DNA of 64,000 nt from NCBI GenBank assembly GCA_003260075.1, contig QLIY01000390.1:44839-108838 (forward strand). Direction: 5' to 3'. The notes under the pieces were generated by a model that ran no database searches, had not been told where the DNA came from, and was given only the letters and a program-made list of their open reading frames with translations. Positions 26,442 to 39,200 of this stretch are shown here, piece by piece (position 1 is the stretch's first letter; every line of letters starts with the position of its first letter). This stretch comes from Phallusia mammillata. Its lineage: Eukaryota > Chordata > Ascidiacea > Phlebobranchia > Ascidiidae. The translations under genes and the position numbers were made by a program.

Positions 26442-26680
26442 GGGGGGGGGGGGGGGGGGGGGGGGGGGGTCTTCGCAGACAGATTTAGAAAATAGAAATG
26501 TGTAATTTGGTTGTTGTGAGTTGTGACGTTTTTCTGACGATACTTTTGTCAATCTCCCTGGGGGGGGGGGTTGCATTTGCAGTACTGACAATGATAGATG
26601 TGTCCGGACCTCGTTGGTTTACTTTTGTATCTGGACCCATGACAAAACTAATTGAGTAGCCATGCCATAGGGGGGGGGGG
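26442..26680. repeat. Three G runs bracketing two displaced duplicate fragments
   Basis: G28 (26442-26469), G11 (26560-26570) and G11 (26670-26680). Between the first two is a copy of about 25045-25133; between the last two is a copy of about 24848-24940, so the order is reversed relative to copy 1. Each fragment ends precisely at a homopolymer. Confidence 0.9.
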
Positions 26681-27741
26681 ATTGCATTTGCAGTACTGAC
26701 AATGATAGATGTGTCCGGACCTCGTTGATTAATTTTGTATCTGGACCCATGACAAAACTAATTGAGTAGCCATGCCATAGAATAAAAAAATACTACATCC
26801 TATGTTTAGTATTCTATGGTTAAAGATCTGTCGAAATAAAAGCGACGCGAGATGTCGCGCAACACGACGTTTTTTCTTCGCAGACAGATTTAGAAAATAG
26901 AAATGTGTAATTTGGCTGTTGTGAGTTGTGACGTTTTTCTGACGATACTTTTGTCAATCTCCCTTGAGGGCATTTTGAAAATAAGAAGTCATGTGGGTAA
27001 TTTCAGCCAAACGTGTTGAGCAAACGGTCCTCTTTGTATCATGTTAAAGAAGTATTTTTTTATTGTTTATGCTAAATTGTAATTTTAACTTTTTTTTTTT
27101 TTAATATTTGTCACTTTCAAAGAATCAAGTAAAGTTAGTTTTTAAATTGTTGATTAAATGTGAAACCATGTGCTGAGTTTAATCTGAATTATGTGATGTT
27201 GCAGATGGACACAGAGGTTTTGTTAGTTGTACTATATTGACATATATAAAATAAAAATATGTCATGTTTTATTTGTATTCCATCACACCTTCGTAAGAAA
27301 TAGTGTTTGAAACACACATTTTAATGTGCACGTACTTGTATAATGTAGAATATTTTGTTATATTTAGGAATTGTATTGGTATCATGTGGTAATCATATTT
27401 TGTTTACTTTTTAGAATTGTATTGGTAATTGGTATCATGTGGTATTCAACTATTCATATTTTGTTTAATTTTTAAAATTGTATTGGTATCAAGTGGTATT
27501 CATATTTTGTGTGCAAATTTTAGTTTCACTCTAACTATTCATATTTGGCAAACACTTTTTCCAATTTTCATAATCATTTTCCATGCTATTGTTTACCCCG
27601 TTATACAATATGGTCAGTCAGTTTTGTCTATACTGTGAGGGCATAGGTTATGTGATAAGTACTAATGGCCGCCCAAATGTTTCATGAAAAAGCATGCTGC
27701 TTGTAACTAATGACCATATGGGTTGGTAAATGATTCTTGAA
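26681..27741. repeat. 1.06-kb near-identical duplicate, copy 2
   Basis: Matches 24844-25911 almost base for base and continues uninterrupted into the 5' flank of paralogue B, so this copy is probably the correctly placed one. Confidence 0.95.
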
Positions 27742-27883
27742 AACTTAAAAAAATTAGAAAAGGCTGAAGTAAGTAAATTCAGCACCTAATCATGAACATT
27801 TTTTTCTGAACACCATGTTTGTTGTATGTATAATATACATGTTTTAAAAAAAAATTTCAACAGAAAAACTAGCACTAGTCATT

Positions 27884-30800
27884 ATGTCAGTCACTCCTGG
27901 TACTCAGTCTTCTGAGCAAATTCAAATTGGAGTGACATTGTTAGAAAGATTTTTAGAATGTACTCCACAATATTTTCAAGCAGGCCCTGATGGAAAACTT
28001 CACCATGACCCCCGTAAGGTGAATGTGTTTGCACATGGAAGAAAAATATTTGCTGATTCTTATGGAGGGTAAGAACCCAAACTTAAGTATGAGTCTTTAT
28101 TTCTAATAGGAGACACATTTTCTTTCTATTTTTTTGAGTTTTTAGTGCTGTTTGGTCAAGAAAGAGTAGTTTTTGAACTTGTGATTTTCCAACTGTGTTG
28201 AGATATTTTCTATGCCTGTTAAATAGCCTTGTTGCATGTAACGAGGATTTAATGACAAAACCCATGCGTGCCTAAAAAACTTGAACCTTATTGATCTATT
28301 TGTTACTAAAATCATTTTTCATTTACTCAATAATAATAAATTTCTTGGGCACCATTTATGTCCTTTAGTCCAGTGGTCAGCAATCGCCAGTCTGCGGCCT
28401 GGTACCGGTCCGCGAGGAGTCCGTTACTGGGCCGTACAATTTTTTAGGTTAAATGCTATAAAACATTTTGACCATATATCCTGGGAATGATAAACTAATT
28501 TAAGCGATTTTGTTGCTAAATATTTGTAGTTTTTTTGAAGACCGGTCCGTGATAAAATTTTAGTTTCATAAATGGTCCGCAGTGCAAAAAAGGTTGCCGA
28601 CCCCTGCTTTAGTCTATTAAAAAACCTCGGGTTTTAATGGGTTTTACTGTACAGATTCTAAATTTGGGTGGCACTACAAATAGTCAAATTAACAGCTTGT
28701 AGAATTTGTTTACTACTTTCACTTTACCTTAAATTGACTATGCATACAATAAGAAATAATTTTTTTAACTCAATGTTAAAAATTTAGGAAATATTTCTTT
28801 TTTAGGGAACTAACAATGGATGATCCGTCCGAATTTGCCATGGTTAAGCACCGACTGCTGACACAACCAACCTTTCTGCAGGTTACTCTAAAAAAGGAAA
28901 AAAAGTCTGGCAATACCAGATACATTACTCGCGGTATGTAAATAAATTTTCCAACAACTTGAAACCTTGAAAGGAAAGTTAAAATAATTTTTTTGTATGC
29001 CTCACATTTCAAGTATTTATTGGTGTCAGATGTTTTTGCCACATTTGAACTAGTATAACTTTTAAACAAAAACATACCAAAAAACCTATATTGAAAGTTA
29101 ACTACACCAGTGAATAAAAGCACTTTTATTATGACTTTCATGTGAGTAGGATTTAAAATTTTTGTCCACGTGTTTCTGTTTATTTGTATAAACCACTGTT
29201 CTACTTCAGGAAACTTTGTTATATTTCTTAACAACACACACCCATTTATACAACAACAACTTAGAGAAAAACTTGATCAATGTGAGCAACTGCTGTCAGC
29301 AGACAAAAACTTTGCTCTGGAGGTACGTTACATAGCATATTTGTTTATCATAACATGTGTACAAATGACCAAATATGCATTTTGTATACCACTATTAGTT
29401 TTGGCATTGAATCAAAATGTAAGTAGAGACCACATATTTTTTGATCTTGTATTTGCCTTGTAGGCAGAACAAGGTTCTGTTTTGTTTTTTGTTCTGAACA
29501 TAGATTAAAATTTTAAAATGGTTCAAATTTGCTAACACAGCAATTACACATGTTGTTTAATTGATAAATGCCAGTATAGTTTTGCCCTGTAATTTGTTGC
29601 AAACGCATTTAAAGAGGTTGCAAACGTAATATTGTGGGAAAAAAGGTACTGTTGTATTTTCACAAGTTTGGATTTGTGTAAAAATTAGCCACCCAACCTC
29701 CTAGTTTGCTATCTTAAACAAGTTTTACCAGTTCACAGATATTTTTAAAGCCTTACTATGTTTTTAATATCCCATCTGGTGTAAAATATCTTGTAGGTCT
29801 TCTGGCTTAGGCATGCTTAGGAATAAGTTATTTTTTTATACCTGTTATAACAGATTGACCTTGGGCCTGCACTAAAAGCTTGGTACAAAACAAGATTTGC
29901 TCATATATCAGGATCATACAGCGCTGATGGTTCAAACTTCTGTATTACAAACTTCAGTCAAAAGTGTCATGAATGCTATAATCCCATTTTGTGGATCGGT
30001 TGTTTGCCTTTTATGCTTCTGTTTGGCCCTCCATACTGTGTAAGTAAAAACTGTAAGGTGTTTGAGTTTAACATTACAATTGGATTCTGTAAATTAGATG
30101 TGAGTGGATTTTAAGACGATTTCTTTAGCCCAGTAGCTTGCAGTAAACAACAACACTAACTGCACATGCTAGTGTTCTTACTTTGATCCTTGAAAAATAA
30201 CGTCCACTCTTGTCCTTTTATGACTTTGTAGGATGATTGTATTAATTTATGACTCAGCAGTGTGTAAGTTAAATGACGCAGCATTTAGTGTATAAAGCAA
30301 AGTCTCCCTTGTCCAACAAACAGTGTTTGATACAATGTTACACATTTACATTGCCGGGGGGGGGGTCTTGAAAAATAACGTCCACTCTTGTCCTTTTATG
30401 ACTTCGTAGGATGATTGTATTAATTTATGACTCTGCAGTGTGTAAGTTAAATGACTCAGCATTTAGTGTATAAAGCAAAGTCTCCCTTCTTGTCCAACAA
30501 ACAGTGTTTGATACAATGTTACACATTTACATTGCCTTTGATCACAAATGTTTTACATATTTGACTTGGAGTTGACTTTTATGATTTCAGATATATCGTG
30601 CTGCAAAAGTGAATGATCTGGATTGTCCAGTACGAGCCAATGTGACCTATCTGGAGGGTGTAAGTGCAGCAGAACGGCACCAACTTGCAGTAATGCTTGC
30701 TCAAGCCTATGTCCAAGGACTTAATGCAGGGACTGCTGTACAATCTAGTAAGTAAATATGTATCTGCCACCAATTTGGCTCAATGACTCTGTAATTAATT

Positions 30801-31112
30801 GACTCTGTAGCCCAATTACTTTGCAAACGTTTATGCTATGAATACAAATTATCATGGCCTCTTTAAACTTGGTACAAGAACTGATAGAAAATGGCTTGGG
30901 TAAAACAAATAAATTTGCGTTTGTGTTTATAACTCAATTTTTGTTTTCCTAAAAGTACGAATATATGCTTTCAAAATGGCTATAATGTTGTTGGGTCTCA
31001 TAGGTTCTTTGTCATATAATTCAAATTACAAATTATTTTCTCTTTCTTAGCTCCAAATCTACCTCCACCTTACACAGACAACCCACCACCACCAGCATAT
31101 GGCCAAATATGA
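27884..31112 (+). CDS. PPxY-tailed membrane protein, paralogue B (unrecognised family)
   Basis: Six exons, all GT-AG and in phase: 27884-28068, 28806-28933, 29210-29322, 29854-30039, 30591-30747 and 31051-31112. The sum is 277 codons, so 276 residues. The start MSVTPGTQSSEQIQIGVTLL is 20 nt after a pyrimidine-AG acceptor (ttcaacag). Visible features are HHDPRKVNVFAHGRKIFADS in exon 1; a Lys-rich region in exon 2; a possible amphipathic helix in exon 3 (QQLREKLDQCEQLLSADKNF); a Cys pair CHEC followed by a hydrophobic segment NPILWIGCLPFMLLFGPPYC, then IYRAAK; and a C-terminal tail with PPPY and PPAY motifs ending AYGQI. WW-domain binding is inferred from PPxY; a NEDD4-type ubiquitin-ligase adaptor or trafficking role is speculative. 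Tandem paralogue of 18976-22480 in the same orientation. Polyadenylation signal AATAAA at 31914. Confidence 0.88.
28371..28606. mobile_element. hAT-type MITE, family 6
   Basis: 236 bp in intron 1 of paralogue B. Ends CAGTGGTCAGCAATCG and GGTTGCCGACCCCTG are imperfect inverted repeats. Perfect 8-bp target duplication ctttagtc at 28363-28370 and 28607-28614. Confidence 0.92.
30188..30537. repeat. G10 junction with about 170-bp direct duplicate
   Basis: cttgaaaaataacgtccact onward occurs left of and right of the G run at 30356-30365, with scattered substitutions and a 4-nt indel. It lies in intron 4 of paralogue B and does not touch an exon. Confidence 0.85.
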
Positions 31113-31913
31113 AAATCCAGCTACAATCTTGTAACTGCCTCCAACCAAACTTGTCATACCGTTCTTGGCAATAATTCAACATATTGTTTGTATGAAATTC
31201 TTGTATTTCTGCTGTCAATTCTTCTCTACTCTATTTTAAGGCTGTTTACTAATCAGTCTATGCTTACTATCACATGTACATAGTGCCTCTTGCTTGTAAC
31301 TTGTGCTGGGTTTTGCACTTACATCTGTAAAAAAATCGATGTGAATTATTTCTTCACTAGCAATTAACAAACTATATCTAAATCAGCAATTTCAATTGCG
31401 TTGTGAAACAATTGCCTCCTGGTTTGGTGCTACTGCTCCAAATGCTTTATTTGATCATTTCAAAAAGAAATTATTTAGTTAGTACAATGCCATAAAACTA
31501 ACATGTTATTTTTCAATAACAAATGCAAGTCAACCATTTTATACAACTATTTTCAGTATTAACATGTTCTTTACAACCAGCAACCATGAGTGGTACGAGA
31601 TGCATTCCAAAAACTTGACAGTGAATAAGATGAAATATGCTAAAAATGGAAAATTTGTTGTGTCTACAGTTTCCTTTTTTGGCATGTATATTTTCAGCTT
31701 GGTGATTTTTGCTATCTAAATTCTCATATTGGACTTTTACAATGTTTTTTGGTTCAATTGACTAGTGCCAGCTAAATGTGGGGTTTATTTTCACTTTTCT
31801 ATGCTTTTTCTGTGTGTTTTTTGTTCTTTTTTGACTAAACATGACTTCTGAGTTTCAATGTCCATTTCTGCGTACAAGTTGTTTCATGATGACGTGTACA
31901 TATTTCCTAATAC

Positions 31914-31919
31914 AATAAA
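31914..31919 (+). terminator. Polyadenylation signal of paralogue B (AATAAA)
   Basis: AATAAA about 800 nt after the stop codon, in an AT-rich 3' UTR without other genes. Confidence 0.5.
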
Positions 31920-33201
31920 AAATAAGAATTAAGATTTTTCCCTTCAGAATTACAAGTTTAGTGGTTAGATGTACTGCTTTGTAGCTGGTTTTTCACGACG
32001 GCCTTGTTATCAATTTAGTTGTTTTTGAAATAACAATCTTTTGTTGCTTTTTTGTATCGTTTTAATTTACTAATAATAATGTTTTGTCTCATATACATGG
32101 TAAACCAACGACCTTTAACTAGCCACTTGTATTGATTTAACACTAACTTACCAATGAAAAGTTTTTTTGCATCTTGTTTTCTGATGACGCATACAAGACA
32201 AACTTGCAACCAAATTTGATTTATTCAAAGCGGTTTTATATATTGGCCGTATACCCGATCATGCGCAACTCAAGGACTAGCCCTTGGCAACAAATATTCA
32301 CTTGGGTAGCAGCGGGACGTTTGGGGGATTTTACATGAACTGTGACCTGCCCAACTATTCCAATGTAATACTAGCGAGCGAATCCAAATTTTACTTGTTT
32401 CTAGGCAGGGGGGGGGGGTTTTTATATATTGGCCGTATACCCGATCATGCTCAACTCAAGGACTAGCCCCTGGCAATAAATATTCATTTGGGTAGCAGCG
32501 CGACGTTTGGGGGATTTTACATGAACTGTGACCTGCCCAACTATTTCAATGTAATACTAGCGAGCGAATCCAAATTTTACTTGTTTCTAGGCAGGTCAAT
32601 GCATCTGACATTATGGCTAGATTCACTTGCTAATTTTACTGGTTCAGGTATTTTACCCACCACAACAAATAAAAAGATCTTTAGGAGCAGGTCTAGATTT
32701 ATTACAGTAACTCAGTTCAACTTTAAAACAACATATTTGGAACATAGAGTAGCATTGTGTATGATGAAATACTGCGAAAGTGAAGCATGGCTACAAAAAA
32801 CAAGCGCGTTTTCTCACATAGTTAAGACAACTACAAGGCACAGTACTTTTTTTGTAAAAAGTGGGATCTGCAATTGTTTTGGGAAAAAATATTTCAGGTA
32901 ATAGGTATAAAAATGCGCACACCTTTAAAGTTTATTGATTCGGATATCGGCGCAATATCGTGAACAAGTCCAGCAAATCTAGCTATATGCCTAAACAGGA
33001 CGTTAGCCAAGTCAAAATCTTTGTGCCTGGAAGATCCGAGTTTGAACTGTATCACTTTTATACTTGAACAAACACAAACCATTCAAGTCTTCAGATAATT
33101 TCTGAATGCGTTTTTTTTTGTCAAAAGAACTTCAGATCTGTTTTTTTTTGACAAAACAGCCAAAATTGACAAGCGAGCCACTCTTTTGATGGGTTCCTTT
33201 C
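31920..33201. other. Intergenic between paralogue B and the CRF-receptor-like gene
   Basis: Genes converge here. It holds a duplicate of about 180 bp (32232-32407 and 32419-32596) around the G run at 32408-32418. An open frame of 137 codons at 32488-32901 begins in the duplicate, starts at a non-ATG codon and shows no domain, so it is probably chance. Confidence 0.55.
32232..32596. repeat. G11 junction with about 180-bp direct duplicate
   Basis: ttttatatattggccgtata through the sequence ending ttctaggcag is present on both sides of the G11 run with a handful of substitutions. Confidence 0.85.
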
Positions 33202-36200
33202 TTAGACTTCAGCATTTTGTTCCTCGCATTCGCTTGTTAACGGCGTAGATAATACATCACCATTTTTCGCCAGGTGGCAGTGTAGAGTCACAGTAGTGTC
33301 GCAGCTGATTTCTGACTGATATCTTTTGTTGTTGTTTGGCATTGAACCAAAACTATCTTGTTGTGACTTGTGTGAAAGACGGAACGTCTGGGTGTTGTTT
33401 ATGGACCTGGATAAGGACATGCTCGAGAAGCGGCGCTCTGCATAAAAAACATATGTTTGAAAAAAATTAGCATAAAGCGGATTCGGTGAGATTCGAACAT
33501 TGGAACCAGTTGTGCTTAACTAACTCAGTTAATTATAGGGACCACTGCATATTTAAATACCACATATAAAATGTTTTATGTCTGTTATAAATAGTGTAGC
33601 GTCCAGTGTGACCAGATTTGTTTTCTAACAGCTAAAATAAAAAACGGCAAAAAAACAAGAAACAAATGAACATGATAAAGCAGTCGGCAAGCAAATGCTG
33701 AAGTAACGTTTTTTTTACCAATTTGAAGAAACGAAAGAGGTGGTGCAAAAACGAAGACACTACAAGTTTCACAGTAAACAAGTAACCAAAACAAAAGGCA
33801 TTTTGAAACGATGCATCTGGTCTCCGCAATATAGTGAATCGGCTGCGACAACTGCCCAGAAAAAGTAATTGGGCGATAACATTGCAATCCATTACATTAG
33901 GCGGTGTCAACACGCACGTGACACACCTGAGAGAAAAGAATGAAAGGTCCACAAAGCAGCGACATCGGCAGGTGACAGTGGCACGTGTCACCCTTCATTA
34001 ACACGGATTAGCATGAGAAATTGCTTTCCCTGCATATTTGTGCTAGAATTGGGGTTTTGTGTTTGAAAACAGGAATTCGTTATGTGAGATTTTATGATAA
34101 CCCTCGGAGTTTTGTGTAATATATTGGTGCAAAAGGTTTCATGGAAAAGTTCATGAAAATTCCACACACAAAAAATAAACAAGCTCAAAATGTTTTAGTT
34201 GATAGAAAGGATATGTAGAAAGTGAGAAGAAAAGAAACCCACCAAAAGCAAAAGGATTCATAAAAAATCATGGATTTAATTGACAAAATAAGAAAAGTTT
34301 TGTTTCGTTTCATTGTACTTACGCTTAAACCTTGCCCAAAGATACCTATGTTTGGATAAAAAGAACTTGACATTACAAATTTCTGTAAAGTATTGTTTCA
34401 AACAGTATATAGCGGCCAAAGTGCCTAAAATTCTGATCTTAGTAATCACGGCTAAATGCGTGCTCCTAAAAGTCTAATAAAGCTGCATTTTCAACATAAG
34501 AAAGGACGAGCGACGTTTGCATGGATTTAACCATGTCGCAGCCCACTGCTTTGAACGGTGGCACAAGTTGATCCTCTCTTAGATTGAAACACAAGCGGTC
34601 GAGAGACGTTTAAAACGCCCTACTAAACTTGATATCGCTTGATGTCAAAACTATTCGCCTTTTTTAAAGAGAAGGTCACATAATGTAAATGATCCGAATT
34701 TCTATTTTTCTAATGGGATTCATTGTACGTGCACAGCATTTTGTAATCCCACACTTTAGAATATTGTTTTTCTGCAGTTCTATTACACATACGTTCGAAA
34801 AATTGTAGTATTTTTTTAGATAAATCCGATAAGATTCTTTTTAAAATATCTCAACATTTAAACATCCAGGCGATGTCAAACATGCATTGGCGTTTGCAAA
34901 ATTAAGCCACAGGCGTTCATGCTAGTTGTGTTTCAATCTCACATACCATGAATTTGGTTCTTTAACTACGCTTTTATGCTCTTGTAGAAACACACAACTA
35001 GGCTTATTGGAACATCCACAGTCAAAGAATAAATGCATTCTCTCATATGTTCTCGTCTAAATAATACGAAGTCCCGAATGTTTAAGAAATTAAGTACTAT
35101 CGACAGTTTTAATACTGCCTCCTACTGTCTTGGATATACTTGCTCGAACAGATGTATAATTTACAACATCTCAAAATGACAATAACTTTCTGCGCAATTT
35201 GAACACACCGGCGGTCAAGAGGCATGCAAATATTACTGGCAAATTTTAGTACCAATGTGAATTCAGTGACTTAATACCTTTCAATAACTTACTGTGTGAT
35301 TCGCTGTTACAGCAAGGTATTGGATGTTGATGTCTCCATGATCTAAAAGCTTTTCGAACTGCAGTTTGAATTTCACCATTTGCAAAGCAGAAGATTACAC
35401 ACACAAAGAAACCCTGCGAAAGAATCTAGTTTGGTGTTTTGTTCGTAAAAAAAATTGTGGTTGTATTTTTAAAAACCGTATCAGAACGCCCATCATTTAG
35501 GCTCAGCAATGGCTGGTTCAAGATTTCGAACAAAAAAGCATGAAGAAGATTAGAGTATAGCCTACCAAATACAAAACATGGAGTCTAGTTTTGCGAAAAA
35601 CGATGGAATTTTTTTCTCGGTTTTGTCATAAATGTAATACACTGTTTTAATACTTTTGTTTGTTTGGCGTGTTTTGTAAATGGAGAAAGTTATCAAAATG
35701 TTTAAATACGATCGCAACCCATATAGACAAAATAAAATTTTAACCCCAATTTGCTTGAAATAAATCCTATATATATGTTACATAAAATACACGTTATACA
35801 TGTAAGTACATTAACCTTACCTGAAAACTCTGAAGAAACGTATTCACGTAATAAAATATAAGTTCTCCAACCGTACCAGGTGCTGGATTGACCAGAAAAA
35901 TAATGTATGTGAATCCTAACATTGGTAAGAGAAATAGAGCAGCTTTGACAGCCTTCATGTAATCTACACCTCTGTCATCTGCTGTAGCTCTGCTCCGGAG
36001 TTTAGTGATGAGAATTCTTACTATGTTGGCAAGGATTACAGCATTTACCTAAATGAAAAGTGAGGGTCATAAAGTAAATGATGCTCTGGCAAATATACTG
36101 TTTCTGTCGACGTTATTTTTTTCTTATTGTTTGCTGCGGGTTTTAATTGGAGATTTGCGTTATTACCCTGATCAAGGCGACCTAAATAGGACGTTGAAAC

Positions 36201-39200
36201 GTCAGTAGAAAACAATATAATCGCCAGAAAAGCATTATTTAATTTATGTATTGTGTCCTTTAATTTATGTATTGTGTCCAGTAGCTATTATATGTGTGAG
36301 TCATAGGGCGAGAGCAAACGAATGTAAAAACACTGGTCCAGCAAATCATCAAGACATGAAGTATCCACATGAATCCTTAAACCAAGTTGCTTTAATAAAC
36401 AAACTTACCAAAAGCACAATTAGAGTGGGAATGTGAAGAAAGTAACTTGCTGAGAGTTGTTCGACCTCTGGTCTGGCAATCCAACATTGCGTATCTTGAT
36501 AGGCCAACTTGATTGCCATCCAAACGCCAATAATTGGCAGAGGCACACCTTTATCGGAAAAGATCAAATCTGTTAGGTGTGATATTAGATGGAAGTACAA
36601 TTAGGTTACAAAATTGAAATAACAAAATAGTCCTACAAGATAGGCATAGTCTTAAAATTGAAGTAACTAAAATGCAAACCCAAAAAACAACTTACCCCAG
36701 CCCACAAACATATAGGTGGTGAGGTTAAATTTGTCGTAAGTGTAGGCGCGCACAACCATCATGTGGAGGTAGAGACCTTCCACAAAACACCAAAAGTAGT
36801 TGGTCATTTGTGTGTAGTTGAACATGGTGACAAGGATTCGACAAGCGACCTGAGACAAACAAAGAGACCGATTACAAGTTGTCAAGGCTTTATGACTTAC
36901 GGGGCTCTTACAATACGTACAATAACGAAAACCGTTTTTTGAAACATTGGTTTTACTTAGTTTTAGGAACATAATACTTTAAGTTTAAAAGGTAGATCGA
37001 AAAAATGCAGACTGCCAAATAGATTAAAAGTAAAGCAATATTCAAAGTAATGTTATTTGGTGTGGTAAAAACATTGATTTTAGACAAACCGTGTTATTTG
37101 CCATCGATTCGTAACTGACAAACACGTGAAGCAAAATCCAGGAAAAGTTGTGTAGGATAAGAGATCCAGTCAAATTCCAGTGGATGATGATTCGCCAACA
37201 TCTAATGCTTCTACATAATAAACGAAAGGTGTGGTCACTTAAACAGAACCATAATGCACATTCCTGAATACTTGAACAAGGAAACAACACGTTTCGATGC
37301 AACCAACTATTCATTGGAAAGAAGCAATTGCGCACTTGTGAATGAAGCAATCCTAAATTACCACGCGCAACCTTTTTAGATTTAATGTTTTTACCCAAAT
37401 ATTGCAGTCATGCAAAAAGGTCGAACGGGATTATAACTGCTGGTGTGACGATTTGAAAGATGTTGCTAAAACCACTAAGCCAATAAAGCTTAACTTGTGG
37501 AAGTGTTACTTGCATTTACCGGTTAGTGTAAGAAAAATACTCCAAAATATGATTTTTGTACAAAACAAAATAAGTTATAACATATTTGTAATTTTGTAAT
37601 TTTTGTTTGTATTCAAAACTATATGGATGACTTTGCGGAAACATTTGCTATATTGCCATGGCGTGTTTTGACTCAGAAGTTAAAAAAATGTTTGGTGCCC
37701 TGTTATCAGATCTTATCTTGGGTAAAACCCTGCAGAAAAATTTCAAGTGTCAATAAAATAATGTCGTGTCGATTCTAAATTCTCACGTCAAAGGTTCACC
37801 AAATGTCAACATGCAATATTGATTGCAACTATGTCTGTACCTCAGGGCCCAGAATATGATGAAAGTTAGAATGAGTGTTCCAAGGGAAAGTCCCCGGCCG
37901 ACGTATGACATCAGGGCGAGACGAAATAGATGACGTTCACAAGTCGGTTCCTGCAAATTCATGACGTTAGGGATAATTACAACGCTTTTTTCGGGATTTT
38001 AAGCTGAAAATTTATGCCCAGGTTTGTATAGTTTGCGTGTCATTTGGTGCCAAACCAGTAAATAACAAGTTGTTTTTCAATGTAATTACTATAACTGGAT
38101 TATATCACCACACTGTTTGCACACACGTCAAATAGAATAGTTTTTTGACATAATACGTTTAAGAAACGTTTAAAAACTTGCTACTTATATCTTATATTGA
38201 TCAAAAATACGCCAAACTTTGCACGAACTGGAGGTAGATGACTCATGATCCCTCATGCGAACGATCATGTATAATTTACTAAACTCGCTGAGCAAGAACT
38301 TGAAGAAATTCTCCGAATATTTTCAACAAACAGTTTGCGCATAAAAGAAGGTTACAAATTTCTACACTTTGCAATAAGTTTTGTAACGTTTTATGCTCTG
38401 CAAACAACTAAGAAAAGTGTCAACCAGTTTTCCCAGATGTTTATTTTTAACCTACATGATATTTTCGTTTAACTTACCAGTGCTGCAACGTTACTTGTGC
38501 TGCTGGTCGGCGATCCTAGTGAAGAATCCAATCCATCGCATAACAAACTCTACACAGCCACATACATAGACATATGTTACTGAGGCGTTTTACTAACTTT
38601 AAACGCCGTGTCAAAGCCAATGATGCAAAAAAACGTTTACGTTTTCAATGGTGTGTTTTCAAACATGCAGTGATTAAGGAGTGAACTGCAGTGATTATTG
38701 ACGCAGCACAAATTGCCAAGACTCCAGTTGATAAATTATCAAAACAATATTAAGCGGACCATGTGGGTTTAATTAACCACCAATTTGTGCAAGCGGATGT
38801 AGCCTGCTAGGTTGTGCGGTTGGTTGTAACCCTTTGGCAGAACATACAAGTCCAGTAGGGTTGTTATCAAATAAAGGTTTTAACATTTTCGTATTTTTTT
38901 CTTTTTAAATCAAATAATTATTTGTTTGATAACAGCCCTAAAGTCAAGTATCATTTAAATAACAATTGGCTCGAATACCCATGTTTTTTGGTGTATTTTT
39001 GGTTTACAAAACCGTTCAACAATGACAAACTTAATGAAGTGACCATAAAAATAATTTTCAGTTAACTTGTATTAAGTTTAGTTACATTTTGACCATGAGA
39101 ATCAACGCTTTGATGTTAGTGTTCTCTCTCTAGGTGTCGGTGACAAACGCTTAGGGACATCGCGACGGATACAGAAATCCCGCGGGGAATTGGCGGTTAA

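Noticed and set aside
28776-29237. 153-codon minus-strand frame across exon 2 of paralogue B
   Set aside because: Antisense to a supported exon and intron with no independent evidence.
32488-32901. 137-codon plus-strand frame
   Set aside because: Non-ATG start inside a duplicated segment at a G-run join; no recognisable features.
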